Shown: positions 52,401 through 62,073, counted from the first letter of the stretch. The stretch is DNA of 64,000 nucleotides from JAHRAW01 sp965226545 (GCA_965226545.1 OZ245364.1:930001-994000); one strand, 5' to 3'. Program-made: numbers and translations. Notes: generated from the letters alone by a model not told the origin.

Positions 52401-55400
52401 AGTTCGGTGTTTGACATTTTCGTCTTTCACGGCACGCCGACCAAGGCGGCGGTTGGCGACCATTCGGTGGTGATGGAAGTGTCGGATTATTTTGATTATT
52501 CCGGCACAGTGACCTACGACATCACCGTTGTGCCGGCGGTGCGTTTTGCGACCGCCGCTTCGGATTTGTCTTATACGGTGGACATAGCGGTATCGACGAC
52601 CTTGCCGGCGGTGGAATCGACGACCGGGCTTGCGCCGTATGTTTACCAGTTGCTTGATTCGAGCGGTTCGGCGTTTGCCGACGGTTCGACCATCGCCGGG
52701 TTGTCGTTTGATGCGGAGACGCGGGTGTTGTCAGGTACGCCGACGCAGACGCACAGCTCGGGCATAACATTGACCTATCATGCGGTTGACGCCAATGGCG
52801 CACCGGGGGTTGACGGGTTTTTGGTTTATGTATTTGAGCAAGGCACGTTTGTCGACATACAGGACGATTTGGCGTTTACCGTGAGCGCGGACATCGGCGA
52901 AATAACGTTGCCGAGCGTGATTGGCGGCGTGGCGCCGTTGCACTATTCGTTGGCGCCGCCGACGCCGGATGGCGTCACGTTCGATGCCGCCGAGTTGTTG
53001 TTGACCGGTATTCCGACCACGCCGCAGGCGGCGATGAGTTACACCTTGAGCGTCGTCGATGCCAATGGCGCCGGCGGTGATTTGTCGCCGTTTGCAATGC
53101 GGGTGTATCCGCAGCCGTCGTTTGCGATTACCGAGAATTACGGCCCGTTCACCTTCACCGCCGCCGCCGTGCACAAGGCATATACCTTGCCGGCGGTCGT
53201 CGCTGATACCGGCGCGCCAATCGTGTCGTATTCATTTAGCGGCTTGCGCGACGAGTTGGCGGATGCGGCGGTGTTGGATATTGATGCGCGAAGCGTTGGC
53301 GGCGTGTTTGCCGCGCCGTTGGATTTCACCGTGCAACTGCATGCGGTTGACGCCAACGGTGTAACGGCCTTGGCGCCGTTATCGAGTTTTGTGATGGTCG
53401 ATGCGGTGGCGTTTACGCGCGCCGAGTTGGCGGCGTTGGCCGACCACCGATATCGCGTTGGCGATACGATTGATTTGGCGTTGCCGTTCGCTGCCGGCGG
53501 CGCATCGCCGTTGACGTATTCGCTGATTGATTCGAGCGGCGCGGCGTATGTTGCGCAAATTGCCGGGGTGTCGTTTGCCGCCCAAACGCGCAGACTGCAC
53601 GGCGCAACTTCGGCGGCGTCAGTTGGCGTTTATGGGTTGACCTACATCGCCACCGATGTCAACGCCGGCGAAGCGCAAGCGCCGATGCGGTTAAGCGTAT
53701 CCGATGCGGTGGTGTTGCCGACGCCGGGCGACATCATCTATTATTCCGGTACCAGCGACATCACCACGAAGTTGCCGCCGGCCATCAACACGATAGGCGT
53801 TGTGTCCTATCGCTTGCGCAATTTGGAGGATGACGGCTTGGAATTGCCGCCGAATTTTGCGTTTGACGGGCGCGCCAATCCGCCGCAATTGCGCGGCAGC
53901 ACCGGCGATGATTCCTTTGGCCCGCGGCTGTATCGCTATACGGCGATTGACGATTATGACGGCAGCACGGCGACGGTGACGTTTAGCCTCGAGATTAATA
54001 ACCGTCCACATTTATTTTCACGCCCCGACGTCACCTTCACGGTCGGTTATGCGCGCGAGGTCACGCTGGCCAAAGCGGTCGGCGGGGTTGGCGACTTGAC
54101 CTATCGGTTGGATGCGGCTGGCGGCTTGCCGGATTGGTTGTCCTACAGCGGCATGAACGGCGAAGACGTTAACCAACCATTAACTTTCGGCAACAGCGAA
54201 ATCCCGCAGAGGGCGCTGCAGGATGCCAAGGTGGTGACGTATTCGGTTACCGATTCGAACGGCAATTCCAGTGCGGTGACGTTTGCGTTGTTGGCGGTGG
54301 CGCCGCCGAGTTTTGCATCACAGCAGCCGGACATCACGTTCACCGCGCTTTTCCCGGTGCTTCCGTTCACATTGCCGGCCGCACAAGACGGCGCGGGTGA
54401 GTTGACATACGACATTGCGCCGCTGTTGGCGTCGGGTTTGCTGTGGCGCAATAGCGTGCGCCAAGTCAGCGGCACGCCGAGTCAATTGCCGGGCGATTTG
54501 GATGTTGCCGAGACCGAACACTTTTACACCGCGACCGATTCCAACGGCGCCTCGGCGACGTTGACCTTTGCGGTGGTGATTTATCGCGATGTCTCAGTGC
54601 GCCCGATTCAAAACGTGTCGTTTACGGCCGGCGTGCGCTCCGACAAAACGCTGCCGGATGCGACCAATGGTTATCCGCCGTTGTCGTATGCGGTGGTGAA
54701 TATCGACGAAGGTGATTCGATGGCGCCGCGCGCGGCGCCGTCAGGCGGCGGTTTGGCGCCGCGCGCTGTGGCGCCGCAAGAGCCGCATTTGATGTTTGAC
54801 CCGAACGACAAGATATTGACCGGCAATTATGACGAGGATGAAGTCGGTCCGAAGCCGTTGGTGTATCGCGTGACCGATGCCGGCGGCGCGGTGGTTGATG
54901 TTTCCTTTACCGCGTATGTAATGCATCCGCCGGCATTGACTCCCAACGTTGTGACTTTTTATGTGTCGAAGGAAGAAAGCGAACGCGGCGAGCCGACGTT
55001 GCATGCGTTGCCGCCGGCAACCGAAGGCGTGGGCGACACGTTTGCGTACACCGCCGATTTCGGCGGTTCATCGTCGGCGTTGGCTGCGACCGGCGCGAGC
55101 GGTTGGCTGGATTTCAGCGGCGCGGGTTGGGTTGCGGGCGACGCCGGTCAAGTGGTGCTGACCTTGGCGCGCGGCACGGCCCCGCCGGTGTCGGCGACGA
55201 TTACCGAAGCGATGTTGATGTCTCCGCCGACGGTCACTTTCATGTACAGCGTCGCTGACGCCAATGATGTTACGTACACGACTGAGTTTTATGTGACGGT
55301 CGCCGAGAGCACCGATGCGAAGCGGAAGTTCTTCGATGTCAACAAACGCATCTTAAGCGAAGCGGCCGGAACGATAGCAAGCAACACCTTGCGCGCCATC

Positions 55401-56723
55401 ACCAACCGCATCAGCACCGCGCGACAAGCGTTATCGATTCCCAGTATTGGTCGCCCGAGAGTATCGATTGGCGGTCGAGGCACTTTGGCTGAAATACTTG
55501 CGGTGCACAGCAAGCCATTGGTCGATGATGCGATTGACCCGAAACAACTGCTCAACGGCACGCGATTTGATTTGCCGCTGGGCGCGCCCGGGCTTGGCGT
55601 TGGCGGCGGCGGTAGCGGTTTATTTGGCGGCGGCGGTGCGGCGTCGATGTGGGGCGCGACTGAGTTCAGCCAGATGTCCGGCAACACGCGCGAAGTGAAG
55701 TGGGACGGCGATATTCAATCGCTGTATCTCGGCGCGGATACGCGGGTTGGCGCAAGCGGCATCGCCGGGGTGGCGTTGGCGATAACCAACACCGATGTTG
55801 ATTTTGAAGACATTGGTTTTGATACGCGCGCCGGCAGCGGCAAATACGACATGGACATCACCGCGCTTCATCCATACATCAGTTGGCGGCATGATTATAT
55901 CGACACTTGGGCAAGCATTGGCTTGGGCGAAGGCGATTTGACGATTACTTCGGACGGGGTTGATTATCCGACCGATGTATCGCTGCAGACGTTGGCGTTG
56001 GGCGGCAAAGGCGCATACAACATTGGCGGCGTTCGCATCAATTTCAAGGGCGAAGTGTTTTCGACCAGTTTGGAATTGGATGAAACCGCGCAATTGGCAA
56101 AGCAAAGCATCAGCACTGGTTTGACGCGGGTGTTGGGCGAATGGATAGGCGCGCCGCATTCATTGGCGAATGGCGCGCAGTTGGAGCCGGTGTATGAATT
56201 CGGCTGGCGTTATGATTACGGCGACAGCGAACTCGGCGCGGGTTTTGAGAAGGCCTTGGGCTTGCGTTACACCAACAAGCGATTGGTTGGCGAGGCGCGA
56301 TTGCATGGCGCGTATAACGCCGGCGAGTTTCGTCAATGGGGAATGTACGCATCCATTCATCGTTTGCCGACGGCGGATGGTCGCGGATTGTCGGTTGAGG
56401 TCAGCCCGAGTTATGGCGAAGAAACCGGCGGCCCCGAAAGCGTTTGGAATGGCGGCGGCGTCAATTTGCTTCAAGCCAACACCGACCGCGATTACACGCT
56501 GCATTTTTACAGCCGCGTTGGTTACGGCTTAACCAACCGCCGCTGGCGCGGTTTGTTAACTCCGTTCGGCGAATGGACGCACGATGAAAACAACACCTAT
56601 CGCTTCGGCGTCGATTGGGCACCGACCGACAACTTCACGCTGAACTTGACCGGCGAATACGAAGAACATCTCGATGGCGATGATGAAAGCAGGATTATCC
56701 TGCAGGGGGCTTCGCAGTTGTAA
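49431..56723 (+). CDS. Large multi-Ig-domain secreted adhesin with C-terminal barrel, paralogue of the giant adhesin
   Basis: A 2,430-residue protein. It has a signal peptide of about 34 residues (TLRRLLFAALLLSTSAMRVDA, then AEF), dozens of Ig-like beta domains, and a barrel from residue ~2070. It follows the other large protein domain by domain: an N-terminal region with a Cys pair near residue 740 (STPCLPDCTLP), one copy of the five-domain module (residues ~1139-1626), three pre-barrel domains, the helix SEAAGTIASNTLRAITNRI and the barrel. It ends in Leu rather than Phe. The ATG at 49431 has GAGGG about ten bases upstream; codons from 49338 are repeat DNA. A strong terminator follows the gene. 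Confidence 0.88.
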   Translation: MQTHTQSAPFTLRTLRRLLFAALLLSTSAMRVDAAEFSHEAANDLRIRIYLAYINNQLVVDAPISIGLATATHISGSIVDYELFPESDYDPRIDTDGYSPSIPAGYVTYGDARRRGIGPRSARQSDDGLYDGNFRHVRARTGGIVDADGNTISNEPGSLNGQPRDSGNYRFAFRATDDSTISDTILFDLPVDELRFFPEAPHASNRYLGVKPLTYRVGKSVPHDFQSARFPKVRGYHYRYGYSATLNHDGNSMQVDLENGGGLGPVLPGMSVAKLTGGGMRLGGTPTASPGKGALVMTLTAYTSNQADYDAGAADQLLERSVSRVFTITVIGHALPALADNRALYPSTYPLTNPRGADYELTLPTVAADGHLAGYLANMSYTLTATTGQSVASVLPGLSYDPATRIFSGYPTALGVASLIYRATDQYGNVAAVNMMVAATPPTGFNIGPVGAGFGLNRAIDWTLPTADYGAPPFGDFELVLADGSVAGTVGQTLEQVFGGLTFDRATRIVSGTLTSTPSDNTLGAYLFTYSMTDAYGYRGSGLWRVVVASGADAEQYEVGAPLMPKQLRLTLTGDVAYTLPPGRGVNRGPWRYSLSGFDNSEFYPAGRRKNSLLGLTFDSDTRVLSGTVSFAYSPEYGVRDNFRMAYTAIDRIGVTYVKNFVIAVKPRPNFIFFADYTNSGGALASLPRLVDIRTVNGVSDFLFDKVHLAREDYTGWGPFSYTLYGDDTLSSDAYTLSTPCLPDCTLPVAASAAPPDGWENTPGSVGITHVVGTNVEDQQFRNTVFGRAPHAVEVQVYTFAVTATDSNGVESLPSPVVIASYPYLGFSDTMAEEMTLPWSGYYPNHLFYPLSGEQTYTLPHARGGWIADGTRPIRYGLSAQDGGDLPAGFSFVGGADRKLLWKSQNEKDGQGFAQTFVIRADDTSSQSDTHTFYVAANGPPVLMPGQAMTYTVGQHREVWLSITPGTGTAPFTAKASAGAELLHGMRLEDSSVFDIFVFHGTPTKAAVGDHSVVMEVSDYFDYSGTVTYDITVVPAVRFATAASDLSYTVDIAVSTTLPAVESTTGLAPYVYQLLDSSGSAFADGSTIAGLSFDAETRVLSGTPTQTHSSGITLTYHAVDANGAPGVDGFLVYVFEQGTFVDIQDDLAFTVSADIGEITLPSVIGGVAPLHYSLAPPTPDGVTFDAAELLLTGIPTTPQAAMSYTLSVVDANGAGGDLSPFAMRVYPQPSFAITENYGPFTFTAAAVHKAYTLPAVVADTGAPIVSYSFSGLRDELADAAVLDIDARSVGGVFAAPLDFTVQLHAVDANGVTALAPLSSFVMVDAVAFTRAELAALADHRYRVGDTIDLALPFAAGGASPLTYSLIDSSGAAYVAQIAGVSFAAQTRRLHGATSAASVGVYGLTYIATDVNAGEAQAPMRLSVSDAVVLPTPGDIIYYSGTSDITTKLPPAINTIGVVSYRLRNLEDDGLELPPNFAFDGRANPPQLRGSTGDDSFGPRLYRYTAIDDYDGSTATVTFSLEINNRPHLFSRPDVTFTVGYAREVTLAKAVGGVGDLTYRLDAAGGLPDWLSYSGMNGEDVNQPLTFGNSEIPQRALQDAKVVTYSVTDSNGNSSAVTFALLAVAPPSFASQQPDITFTALFPVLPFTLPAAQDGAGELTYDIAPLLASGLLWRNSVRQVSGTPSQLPGDLDVAETEHFYTATDSNGASATLTFAVVIYRDVSVRPIQNVSFTAGVRSDKTLPDATNGYPPLSYAVVNIDEGDSMAPRAAPSGGGLAPRAVAPQEPHLMFDPNDKILTGNYDEDEVGPKPLVYRVTDAGGAVVDVSFTAYVMHPPALTPNVVTFYVSKEESERGEPTLHALPPATEGVGDTFAYTADFGGSSSALAATGASGWLDFSGAGWVAGDAGQVVLTLARGTAPPVSATITEAMLMSPPTVTFMYSVADANDVTYTTEFYVTVAESTDAKRKFFDVNKRILSEAAGTIASNTLRAITNRISTARQALSIPSIGRPRVSIGGRGTLAEILAVHSKPLVDDAIDPKQLLNGTRFDLPLGAPGLGVGGGGSGLFGGGGAASMWGATEFSQMSGNTREVKWDGDIQSLYLGADTRVGASGIAGVALAITNTDVDFEDIGFDTRAGSGKYDMDITALHPYISWRHDYIDTWASIGLGEGDLTITSDGVDYPTDVSLQTLALGGKGAYNIGGVRINFKGEVFSTSLELDETAQLAKQSISTGLTRVLGEWIGAPHSLANGAQLEPVYEFGWRYDYGDSELGAGFEKALGLRYTNKRLVGEARLHGAYNAGEFRQWGMYASIHRLPTADGRGLSVEVSPSYGEETGGPESVWNGGGVNLLQANTDRDYTLHFYSRVGYGLTNRRWRGLLTPFGEWTHDENNTYRFGVDWAPTDNFTLNLTGEYEEHLDGDDESRIILQGASQL
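52845..54308 (+). repeat. Single diverged copy of the ~1.5-kb adhesin module
   Basis: Five domains occur in the same order as in each super-repeat of the first adhesin, marked by FVDIQDDLAFTVS, YGPFTFTAAAVHKAY, LADHRYRVGDTI, DIIYYSGTSDITTKLP and RPDVTFTVGYAREVTL. It is about 1,464 bp and clearly diverged from the five copies in the giant gene. Confidence 0.85.
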
Positions 56724-56764
56724 CGCCTTGGTTGAAACCGATTGCATTTGCAGACATTGCAATC

Positions 56765-56799
56765 AACGCGCGTACGAGAAATCGTGCGCGCGTTTTTTT
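56765..56799 (+). terminator. Rho-independent terminator of the second adhesin gene
   Basis: A 13-bp stem with one G-U pair (AACGCGCGTACGA with TCGTGCGCGCGTT), a GAAA tetraloop and a following T run lies about 40 bases after the stop. The rest of the 414-bp gene-free stretch to 57137 shows nothing else except the tRNA promoter. Confidence 0.92.
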
Positions 56800-57096
56800 A
56801 TCGCATACTGCGCGGCGCGGCGGGCGATTGACAATGATGAGGTTGCGAATGGCGGGGGAAGTAAATGTCACTTTGTAACCGTTGCCGCCGCTTTAACTTG
56901 CCGACGGTCGAATGACTTGTCGCTTTAACACGGTCAATTACCGCGAGATAGCCGCCAACCCTCAACGCATTTAGCCGCGCTTGCCGCGCGCGGATTCGCC
57001 GTCAAATGCAGTGCCAGTGCGGAAAACCGCCAAAAAAATGCCACCGTCCGTCCCGCCATCGTCTACGCAGCCGTCCGCAACTTTTCCATTAATCCA

Positions 57097-57125
57097 TTGC
57101 ACTTTCGCGCGCAAGTCGTTATAAT
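57097..57125 (+). promoter_or_regulatory. Consensus-like sigma70 promoter of the initiator tRNA
   Basis: TTGCAC (57097-57102) and a perfect TATAAT (57120-57125) are separated by exactly 17 bases. A GC-rich discriminator (tgcgcccg) follows, as in stringently controlled stable-RNA promoters. The tRNA begins 12 bases after the -10. Confidence 0.85.
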
Positions 57126-57137
57126 TGCGCCCGTTAT

Positions 57138-57214
<77 letters not shown>

Positions 57215-57234
57215 AATTCTGCGACACCCTTGTG

Positions 57235-57260
57235 ACCCCGCTGTATGCGGGGTTTTATTT
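57235..57260 (+). terminator. Hairpin terminator between tRNA-fMet and rimP
   Basis: ACCCCGC (57235-57241) pairs with GCGGGGT (57247-57253) around a TGTAT loop, followed by TTTATTT. It probably sets the tRNA 3' end or limits read-through into rimP. Confidence 0.85.
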
Positions 57261-57289
57261 GTAGGCGGTGCGCTTTTGGGTGAATGTTG

Positions 57290-57781
57290 ATGAGCGGCAC
57301 GGCGATGAGTGGCAAAACGACGAGCGGCACTTTGCACCGCCTGCGCGAATTGTTGGAGCCGAGCGTCGATGCGCTTGGCTATGAACTCGTGCAGTTGGAA
57401 TTTTCGTCCGGCGTGTTGCGTGTTTATATCGACGCACCCGGCGGCATCCGTGTCGACGATTGCGCCAAAGTCAGCCGGCGGCTGAGTGCGGTGTTGGATG
57501 CCGATGATGCGGTCGAGGCCGAATATAGTCTCGAAGTGTCGTCGCCGGGGCTGGATAGACCGCTGGTGCGCCCGGCGCATTTTCAGCGGTTTTGCGGGCA
57601 TCTGGCGCGGATTGTGATGAAGCGTAATGCGCCTGATTTTCCCGGGCTGGCGCAACGCCGAAAGTTTTGCGGGCGGTTGGTCGAGGCGAGCGAGCATTGT
57701 GTGGTGTTGGAGGTGGACGGCGAAAGCGTCGAACTTGCCTACGCCGATATTGACAGTGCGCGGCTTGAGCCGACCTTTTGA
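57290..57781 (+). CDS. rimP: Ribosome maturation factor RimP
   Basis: Needed for 30S subunit maturation. It is 163 residues with the two-domain RimP pattern: LEPSVDALGYELVQLEF, then LRVYIDAPGGIRVDDCAKVSRRLSAVLD, LEVSSPGLDRPL and a C-terminal Sm-like strand ending VELAYADIDSARLEP. The ATG at 57290 is chosen because GGGTGA lies 6-12 bases upstream; an ATG at 57284 would be too close to it and another is at 57305. It is first in the nusA-infB operon. Confidence 0.93.
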   Translation: MSGTAMSGKTTSGTLHRLRELLEPSVDALGYELVQLEFSSGVLRVYIDAPGGIRVDDCAKVSRRLSAVLDADDAVEAEYSLEVSSPGLDRPLVRPAHFQRFCGHLARIVMKRNAPDFPGLAQRRKFCGRLVEASEHCVVLEVDGESVELAYADIDSARLEPTF

Positions 57782-57927
57782 TAGGCGCGGTAATGTGCAT
57801 TTTGACATGATTGGTTTTGACAGTGGCGACACATTAGTAACAGCAGTAACAGTGTGTTAATTGTTTGCGAAGTTTGCGAAGCAGTTACGTTGGTTTGTTA
57901 TGTGTAACGACTTGGTGATGATTGGCA

Positions 57928-59433
57928 ATGAACGAAACCACGATTAGCAACAATGAAATCTTGATGATGGCCGATGTTGTATCGCGCGAAAAAGGTCTCG
58001 ATAAAGACACCGTTTTTGAGGCGATAGAAGCCGCGTTGGCCACCGCCGTGCGCAAATGGCACGACGAAGACATTGATGCGCGCGTCAGCATTCACCGCGA
58101 CAGCGGCGAATACGACACCTATCGCGTATGGGAAGTGCTGGCCGACGATGCCGAACTCGAATTCCCCGAACGCCAAATCCACCACTGTGAGGCCGCCGCG
58201 CGCGCCCCCGAAATCGAAGTCGGCGGCGCGATTGAAGAACCGATGGACAAAGTCACCTTCGGGCGCATCGCCGCGCAAGCCGCAAAGCAAGTCATTATGC
58301 AAAAAGTGCGCGAGGCGGTGCGCGAACAAATCGCCGAACGATATCAGGATAGATACGGCATATTGCTGTCCGGCACGGTCAAACGCCTCGACCGCGGTGC
58401 GGCGATTATCGATTTGGGCGACGCCGAAGCGGCCTTGCCAAAAACCGCAATGATACCGCGCGAAGGCTTGCGCCCCGGCGACCGCATCCGCGCCTTGCTG
58501 CAGGAAATCGACGAAGAGGCGCGCGGCCCGCAATTGATATTGACGCGATTGACGCCGGAATTCCTCATCGAACTCTTCAAACTCGAAGTCCCCGAAGCCG
58601 GCGAAGGCATCATCGAAATCTTGGCGGCGGCGCGCGACCCCGGTTCGCGCGCCAAAATCTCGGTGCGCACCTCGGATCCGAATGTCGACCCAGTCGGCGC
58701 TTGCGTCGGCATACGCGGCTCGCGCGTGCAAAGCGTATCCAATGAAATCGCCGGCGAACGCGTCGACATCATCGTGTATTCGGAAAACATCGCCGAGTTT
58801 GTAATGCAGGCGTTGGCGCCGGCCGAAGTCGAATACATTTATGTCGATGAAGAATTGAAATCGATGGATGTCGTGGTCACCGAAGAAAACCTGTCGCGCG
58901 CGATTGGGCGCGGCGGGCAAAATGTTCGATTGGCGTCGGAGTTGACCGGCTGGGAATTAAACCTGATGACCGACGCAGACGCCGCCGAGAAACAGGAAGC
59001 CGAACAAAAGAAACTCATCGAGAGTTTCAAGGAACAACTCGATATAGACGAAAACGTCGCGACGATTCTCGCGCAAGAGGGTTTTAATTCGCTCGAAGAA
59101 ATCGCCTACGTGCCGCGTCAGGAGATTTTGGACATCGAAGAATTCGACGACAACTTGGTCGATGAATTGCGCAACCGCGCACAAGATGCATTGCTGTCGA
59201 ATGAAATCGCCAAACAGGAAGCGGCGCAACCGGACGCGACTTTGTTGGAGATGGAAGGCATGGACGAACCGACCGCGCGCGCCTTGGCCGGCAACGGCGT
59301 GCGCACGATGCAGGATTTGGCTGATTGCGCGGTCGATGAAGTGCTCGATATCATCGAGATGGAACGCGAACGCGCCAGCGAATTAATCATGACCGCGCGC
59401 GCGCCGATGTTTGCCGAAGAGGAGGTTGGGTAA
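57928..59433 (+). CDS. nusA: Transcription termination/antitermination factor NusA
   Basis: An RNA-polymerase-associated factor controlling pausing, termination and antitermination. It is 501 residues. The N-terminal domain begins MNETTISNNEILMMADVVSREK; S1 follows (GTVKRLDRGAAIIDLGDAEA), then KH1/KH2 (CVGIRGSRVQSVSNEIAGERVD and AIGRGGQNVRLASELTGW) and two C-terminal helix-hairpin-helix acidic repeats, the long form seen in proteobacteria. The ATG at 57928 is preferred to a TTG at 57922. It is five bases upstream of infB. Confidence 0.96.
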   Translation: MNETTISNNEILMMADVVSREKGLDKDTVFEAIEAALATAVRKWHDEDIDARVSIHRDSGEYDTYRVWEVLADDAELEFPERQIHHCEAAARAPEIEVGGAIEEPMDKVTFGRIAAQAAKQVIMQKVREAVREQIAERYQDRYGILLSGTVKRLDRGAAIIDLGDAEAALPKTAMIPREGLRPGDRIRALLQEIDEEARGPQLILTRLTPEFLIELFKLEVPEAGEGIIEILAAARDPGSRAKISVRTSDPNVDPVGACVGIRGSRVQSVSNEIAGERVDIIVYSENIAEFVMQALAPAEVEYIYVDEELKSMDVVVTEENLSRAIGRGGQNVRLASELTGWELNLMTDADAAEKQEAEQKKLIESFKEQLDIDENVATILAQEGFNSLEEIAYVPRQEILDIEEFDDNLVDELRNRAQDALLSNEIAKQEAAQPDATLLEMEGMDEPTARALAGNGVRTMQDLADCAVDEVLDIIEMERERASELIMTARAPMFAEEEVG

Positions 59434-59438
59434 ACAAA

Positions 59439-61898
59439 ATGCCGCGCACCACGGTCCAACATTTCGCCAAACAATACGGCGTTAAAGTCGACACCCTGCT
59501 CGGGCAGTTGTCGCATGCCGGGGTGCCGGGCAAACGCAAGGATGATTATCTCGGCGAAGACGAGAAGATGAAGTTGCTGGCGTTTTTGCAGGGCAAACAA
59601 CAAGGCGCCGGGCGAATCACGGTCAAGCGCAAAACCACAAAGGAAATTAAACAAACCACGCGCACCGGCGCGGCGCGCACTGTGCATGTCGAGGTTAAAA
59701 AACGCCGCACCTTCGTCAACCGCAACATCATCGAAGCCGAACAAGCCGAACGCAAAGCGCAAGCCGATGCCGAAGCGGCCGCTGAAGCCGAAGCCGCTAC
59801 AAAAGCCGCCGCCGAAGCGGCCAAGTTAGCCGAACAAGTGGGTGCACAGTCAACCGAACCGTCCACTGAACCAACCACCGAACAGTCGAAGCAGGCAACC
59901 ACGCCATCGACCGAGCCGTCGACCGAGTCGTCGACAAAAGCCGCCGCCGCCGCGCAACCGGGCAAATCGACCAAGCCGGCAGTTGGTGTCGAGCGCAAGG
60001 ACAAGAAAGGCAAAAAGGGCAAGCGCGCCGAGTTGCGCGTCGCCAAAGAACGGCGCAACCGCACCCGCCGCAAACCGATTCGCAAGCCCGGCAAAATCTC
60101 ATCGACGATTTCCGATGCGCATGCATTCGCCAAACCGACCGCGCCGGTGGTGCGCGAGGTCAACATCCCCGAGACCATCAGCGTCGGCGATTTGGCGCAG
60201 GCGATGTCGATCAAAGCCGGCGAAATGATTAAGGCGATGATGGCGATGGGTTCGATGGTCACGATTAATCAACTGCTCGACCGCGACACCGCCGTGTTGG
60301 TGGTCGAAGAGATGGGGCATGTCGCCAAACTCATCGCCGACGACGACCCCGAATCTTTGTTGCAAACCGCATCGCAAGATGACGAAGGCGCACCGCGCGC
60401 GCCGGTGGTGACGGTGATGGGGCATGTCGACCACGGCAAAACTTCGCTGCTGGATTATCTGCGCAACAGCCAAGTGGCGGAGGGCGAAGCCGGCGGCATC
60501 ACCCAACACATCGGCGCGTATAAAGTGCGCGTGGCGCGCGGCGAGATTTGTTTTTTGGACACGCCCGGACACGAGGCGTTTTCGGCAATGCGCGTGCGCG
60601 GCTCGAAAATCACCGATTTAATTGTGCTGGTGGTCGCCGCCGATGACGGCGTTAAACCGCAAACCGTCGAGGCGATTAATCACGCGCGCGCGGCCGGCGT
60701 GCCGTTGGTCGTGGCGATTAATAAAATTGACCGCGAACAAGCCGACAGCGAAAAGGTGCGGCAGGAATTAACCGCCAACGGCGTGGTCGGCGAAAAGTGG
60801 GGCGGCGACGTGTTGATGAATGAAGTGTCGGCAAAAAGCGGGCAGGGCATCGATGAATTGCTCGAGTCGATTTTATTGCAAGCCGAAGTGTTGGATTTAA
60901 AAGCGCGCGCCGACGGCCCCGGCGTCGGGCGGGTGATTGAGGCGCGATTGGATAAAGGGCGCGGCCCGGTGGCCACAGTGTTGGTGCAGCAAGGCATCTT
61001 GCGGCGCGGCGATAATGTATTGGTCGGGCGCGAATCCGGACGGGTGCGGGTGCTGACCGATGAACTCGGTAAGGCGGTCGACCAAGCCGGCCCGGCAACG
61101 CCGGTCGAGATACAAGGGTTGGCAGGGGTGCCGGTTGCCGGCGATGATTTGTTTGTGCTGGATGACGAACGCAAGGCGCGCGAAATTGCATTGCATCGAC
61201 AAGGCAAACATAAAGAGGTCGCGCTTGCCAAACAGCAAAAGGGCAAATTGGAAAGCGTGATGAATCGAATGGACGAAGGCGAAAGCCAAACGCTTAACTT
61301 GGTGGTCAAAGCCGATGTGCAAGGCTCGGTCGAGGCGTTGGCTGATGCGCTGGCGAAATTGTCGCTGGATGATTTGCAGGTCAAGGTGGTGCATGCGATG
61401 GTCGGCGGCATCACCGAATCAGACGCCAATCTGGCGGTTGCATCCAAGGCGATGATTATCGGATTTAATGTCCGCGCAGACGCCGGCGCGCGCCGCGTTA
61501 TCGAAGCCGAAAAACTCGGCGTGCATTATCACAACGTGATTTACGAAGCGATTGATTTAATTAAGGCGTCGATGTCCGGCATGCTGGCGCCGGTGATTGC
61601 CGAAAAACAAATCGGCTTGGCGGAAGTGCGCGATGTGTTTCGCGCGCCCAAAATCGGCGCGATTGCCGGCTGCTATGTCAGCGAAGGCGCGGTGCGGCGC
61701 AATTTGCCGGTGCGGGTGTTGCGCGACAATGTCGTTATCTTCGAAGGCGTCCTCGATTCATTGCGGCGGTTTAAGGAAGATGTCGCCGAAGTCAAAAACG
61801 GATTGGAATGCGGCATCGGTGTGAAGAATTACAACGATGTGCGGGTGGGTGACCGTATCGAGGCGTATGAGGTGACGGAGACCACTCGAGAGTTATAA
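59439..61898 (+). CDS. infB: Translation initiation factor IF-2
   Basis: The GTPase that brings initiator tRNA to the 30S subunit. It is 819 residues. It has an N-terminal IF2N-like domain and an Ala/Glu/Ser/Thr/Pro-rich linker (~94-190, with repeated T-E-P-S words). A second IF2N follows (~240-300), then the G domain from ~322: GHVDHGKTS, DTPGHEAF, NKID and SAKSG. The C-terminal domains end KNYNDVRVGDRIEAYEV. The neighbouring initiator tRNA and nusA fit the conserved cluster. No internal second start was assessed. Confidence 0.97.
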   Translation: MPRTTVQHFAKQYGVKVDTLLGQLSHAGVPGKRKDDYLGEDEKMKLLAFLQGKQQGAGRITVKRKTTKEIKQTTRTGAARTVHVEVKKRRTFVNRNIIEAEQAERKAQADAEAAAEAEAATKAAAEAAKLAEQVGAQSTEPSTEPTTEQSKQATTPSTEPSTESSTKAAAAAQPGKSTKPAVGVERKDKKGKKGKRAELRVAKERRNRTRRKPIRKPGKISSTISDAHAFAKPTAPVVREVNIPETISVGDLAQAMSIKAGEMIKAMMAMGSMVTINQLLDRDTAVLVVEEMGHVAKLIADDDPESLLQTASQDDEGAPRAPVVTVMGHVDHGKTSLLDYLRNSQVAEGEAGGITQHIGAYKVRVARGEICFLDTPGHEAFSAMRVRGSKITDLIVLVVAADDGVKPQTVEAINHARAAGVPLVVAINKIDREQADSEKVRQELTANGVVGEKWGGDVLMNEVSAKSGQGIDELLESILLQAEVLDLKARADGPGVGRVIEARLDKGRGPVATVLVQQGILRRGDNVLVGRESGRVRVLTDELGKAVDQAGPATPVEIQGLAGVPVAGDDLFVLDDERKAREIALHRQGKHKEVALAKQQKGKLESVMNRMDEGESQTLNLVVKADVQGSVEALADALAKLSLDDLQVKVVHAMVGGITESDANLAVASKAMIIGFNVRADAGARRVIEAEKLGVHYHNVIYEAIDLIKASMSGMLAPVIAEKQIGLAEVRDVFRAPKIGAIAGCYVSEGAVRRNLPVRVLRDNVVIFEGVLDSLRRFKEDVAEVKNGLECGIGVKNYNDVRVGDRIEAYEVTETTREL

Positions 61899-62013
61899 AG
61901 TCGTTAAGTTTGTTAACTTGTTTAAGTTGTTAAGTTAAGTTGCGATAAGTTGTATTGCGTTGGTATTGATAGTTACATTTATATTGCGGTGCGCGAAGTT
62001 AGTTAACGAATTT

Positions 62014-62062
62014 AACTTGTCACTTAATTTGTCACTTTTAACTTGTCACTTAACTTGTCACC
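62014..62062. repeat. 12-14-bp tandem array before rbfA
   Basis: aacttgtcactt, aatttgtcactttt, aacttgtcactt and aacttgtcacc follow one another, ending 11 bases before the rbfA start. It leaves no normal Shine-Dalgarno there. Confidence 0.75.
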
Positions 62063-62073
62063 AATCCGCATCC

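Noticed and set aside
57898..58920. 340-codon minus-strand frame opposite nusA
   Set aside because: Antisense shadow of nusA; Phe/Asp/Arg-rich with no recognisable family.
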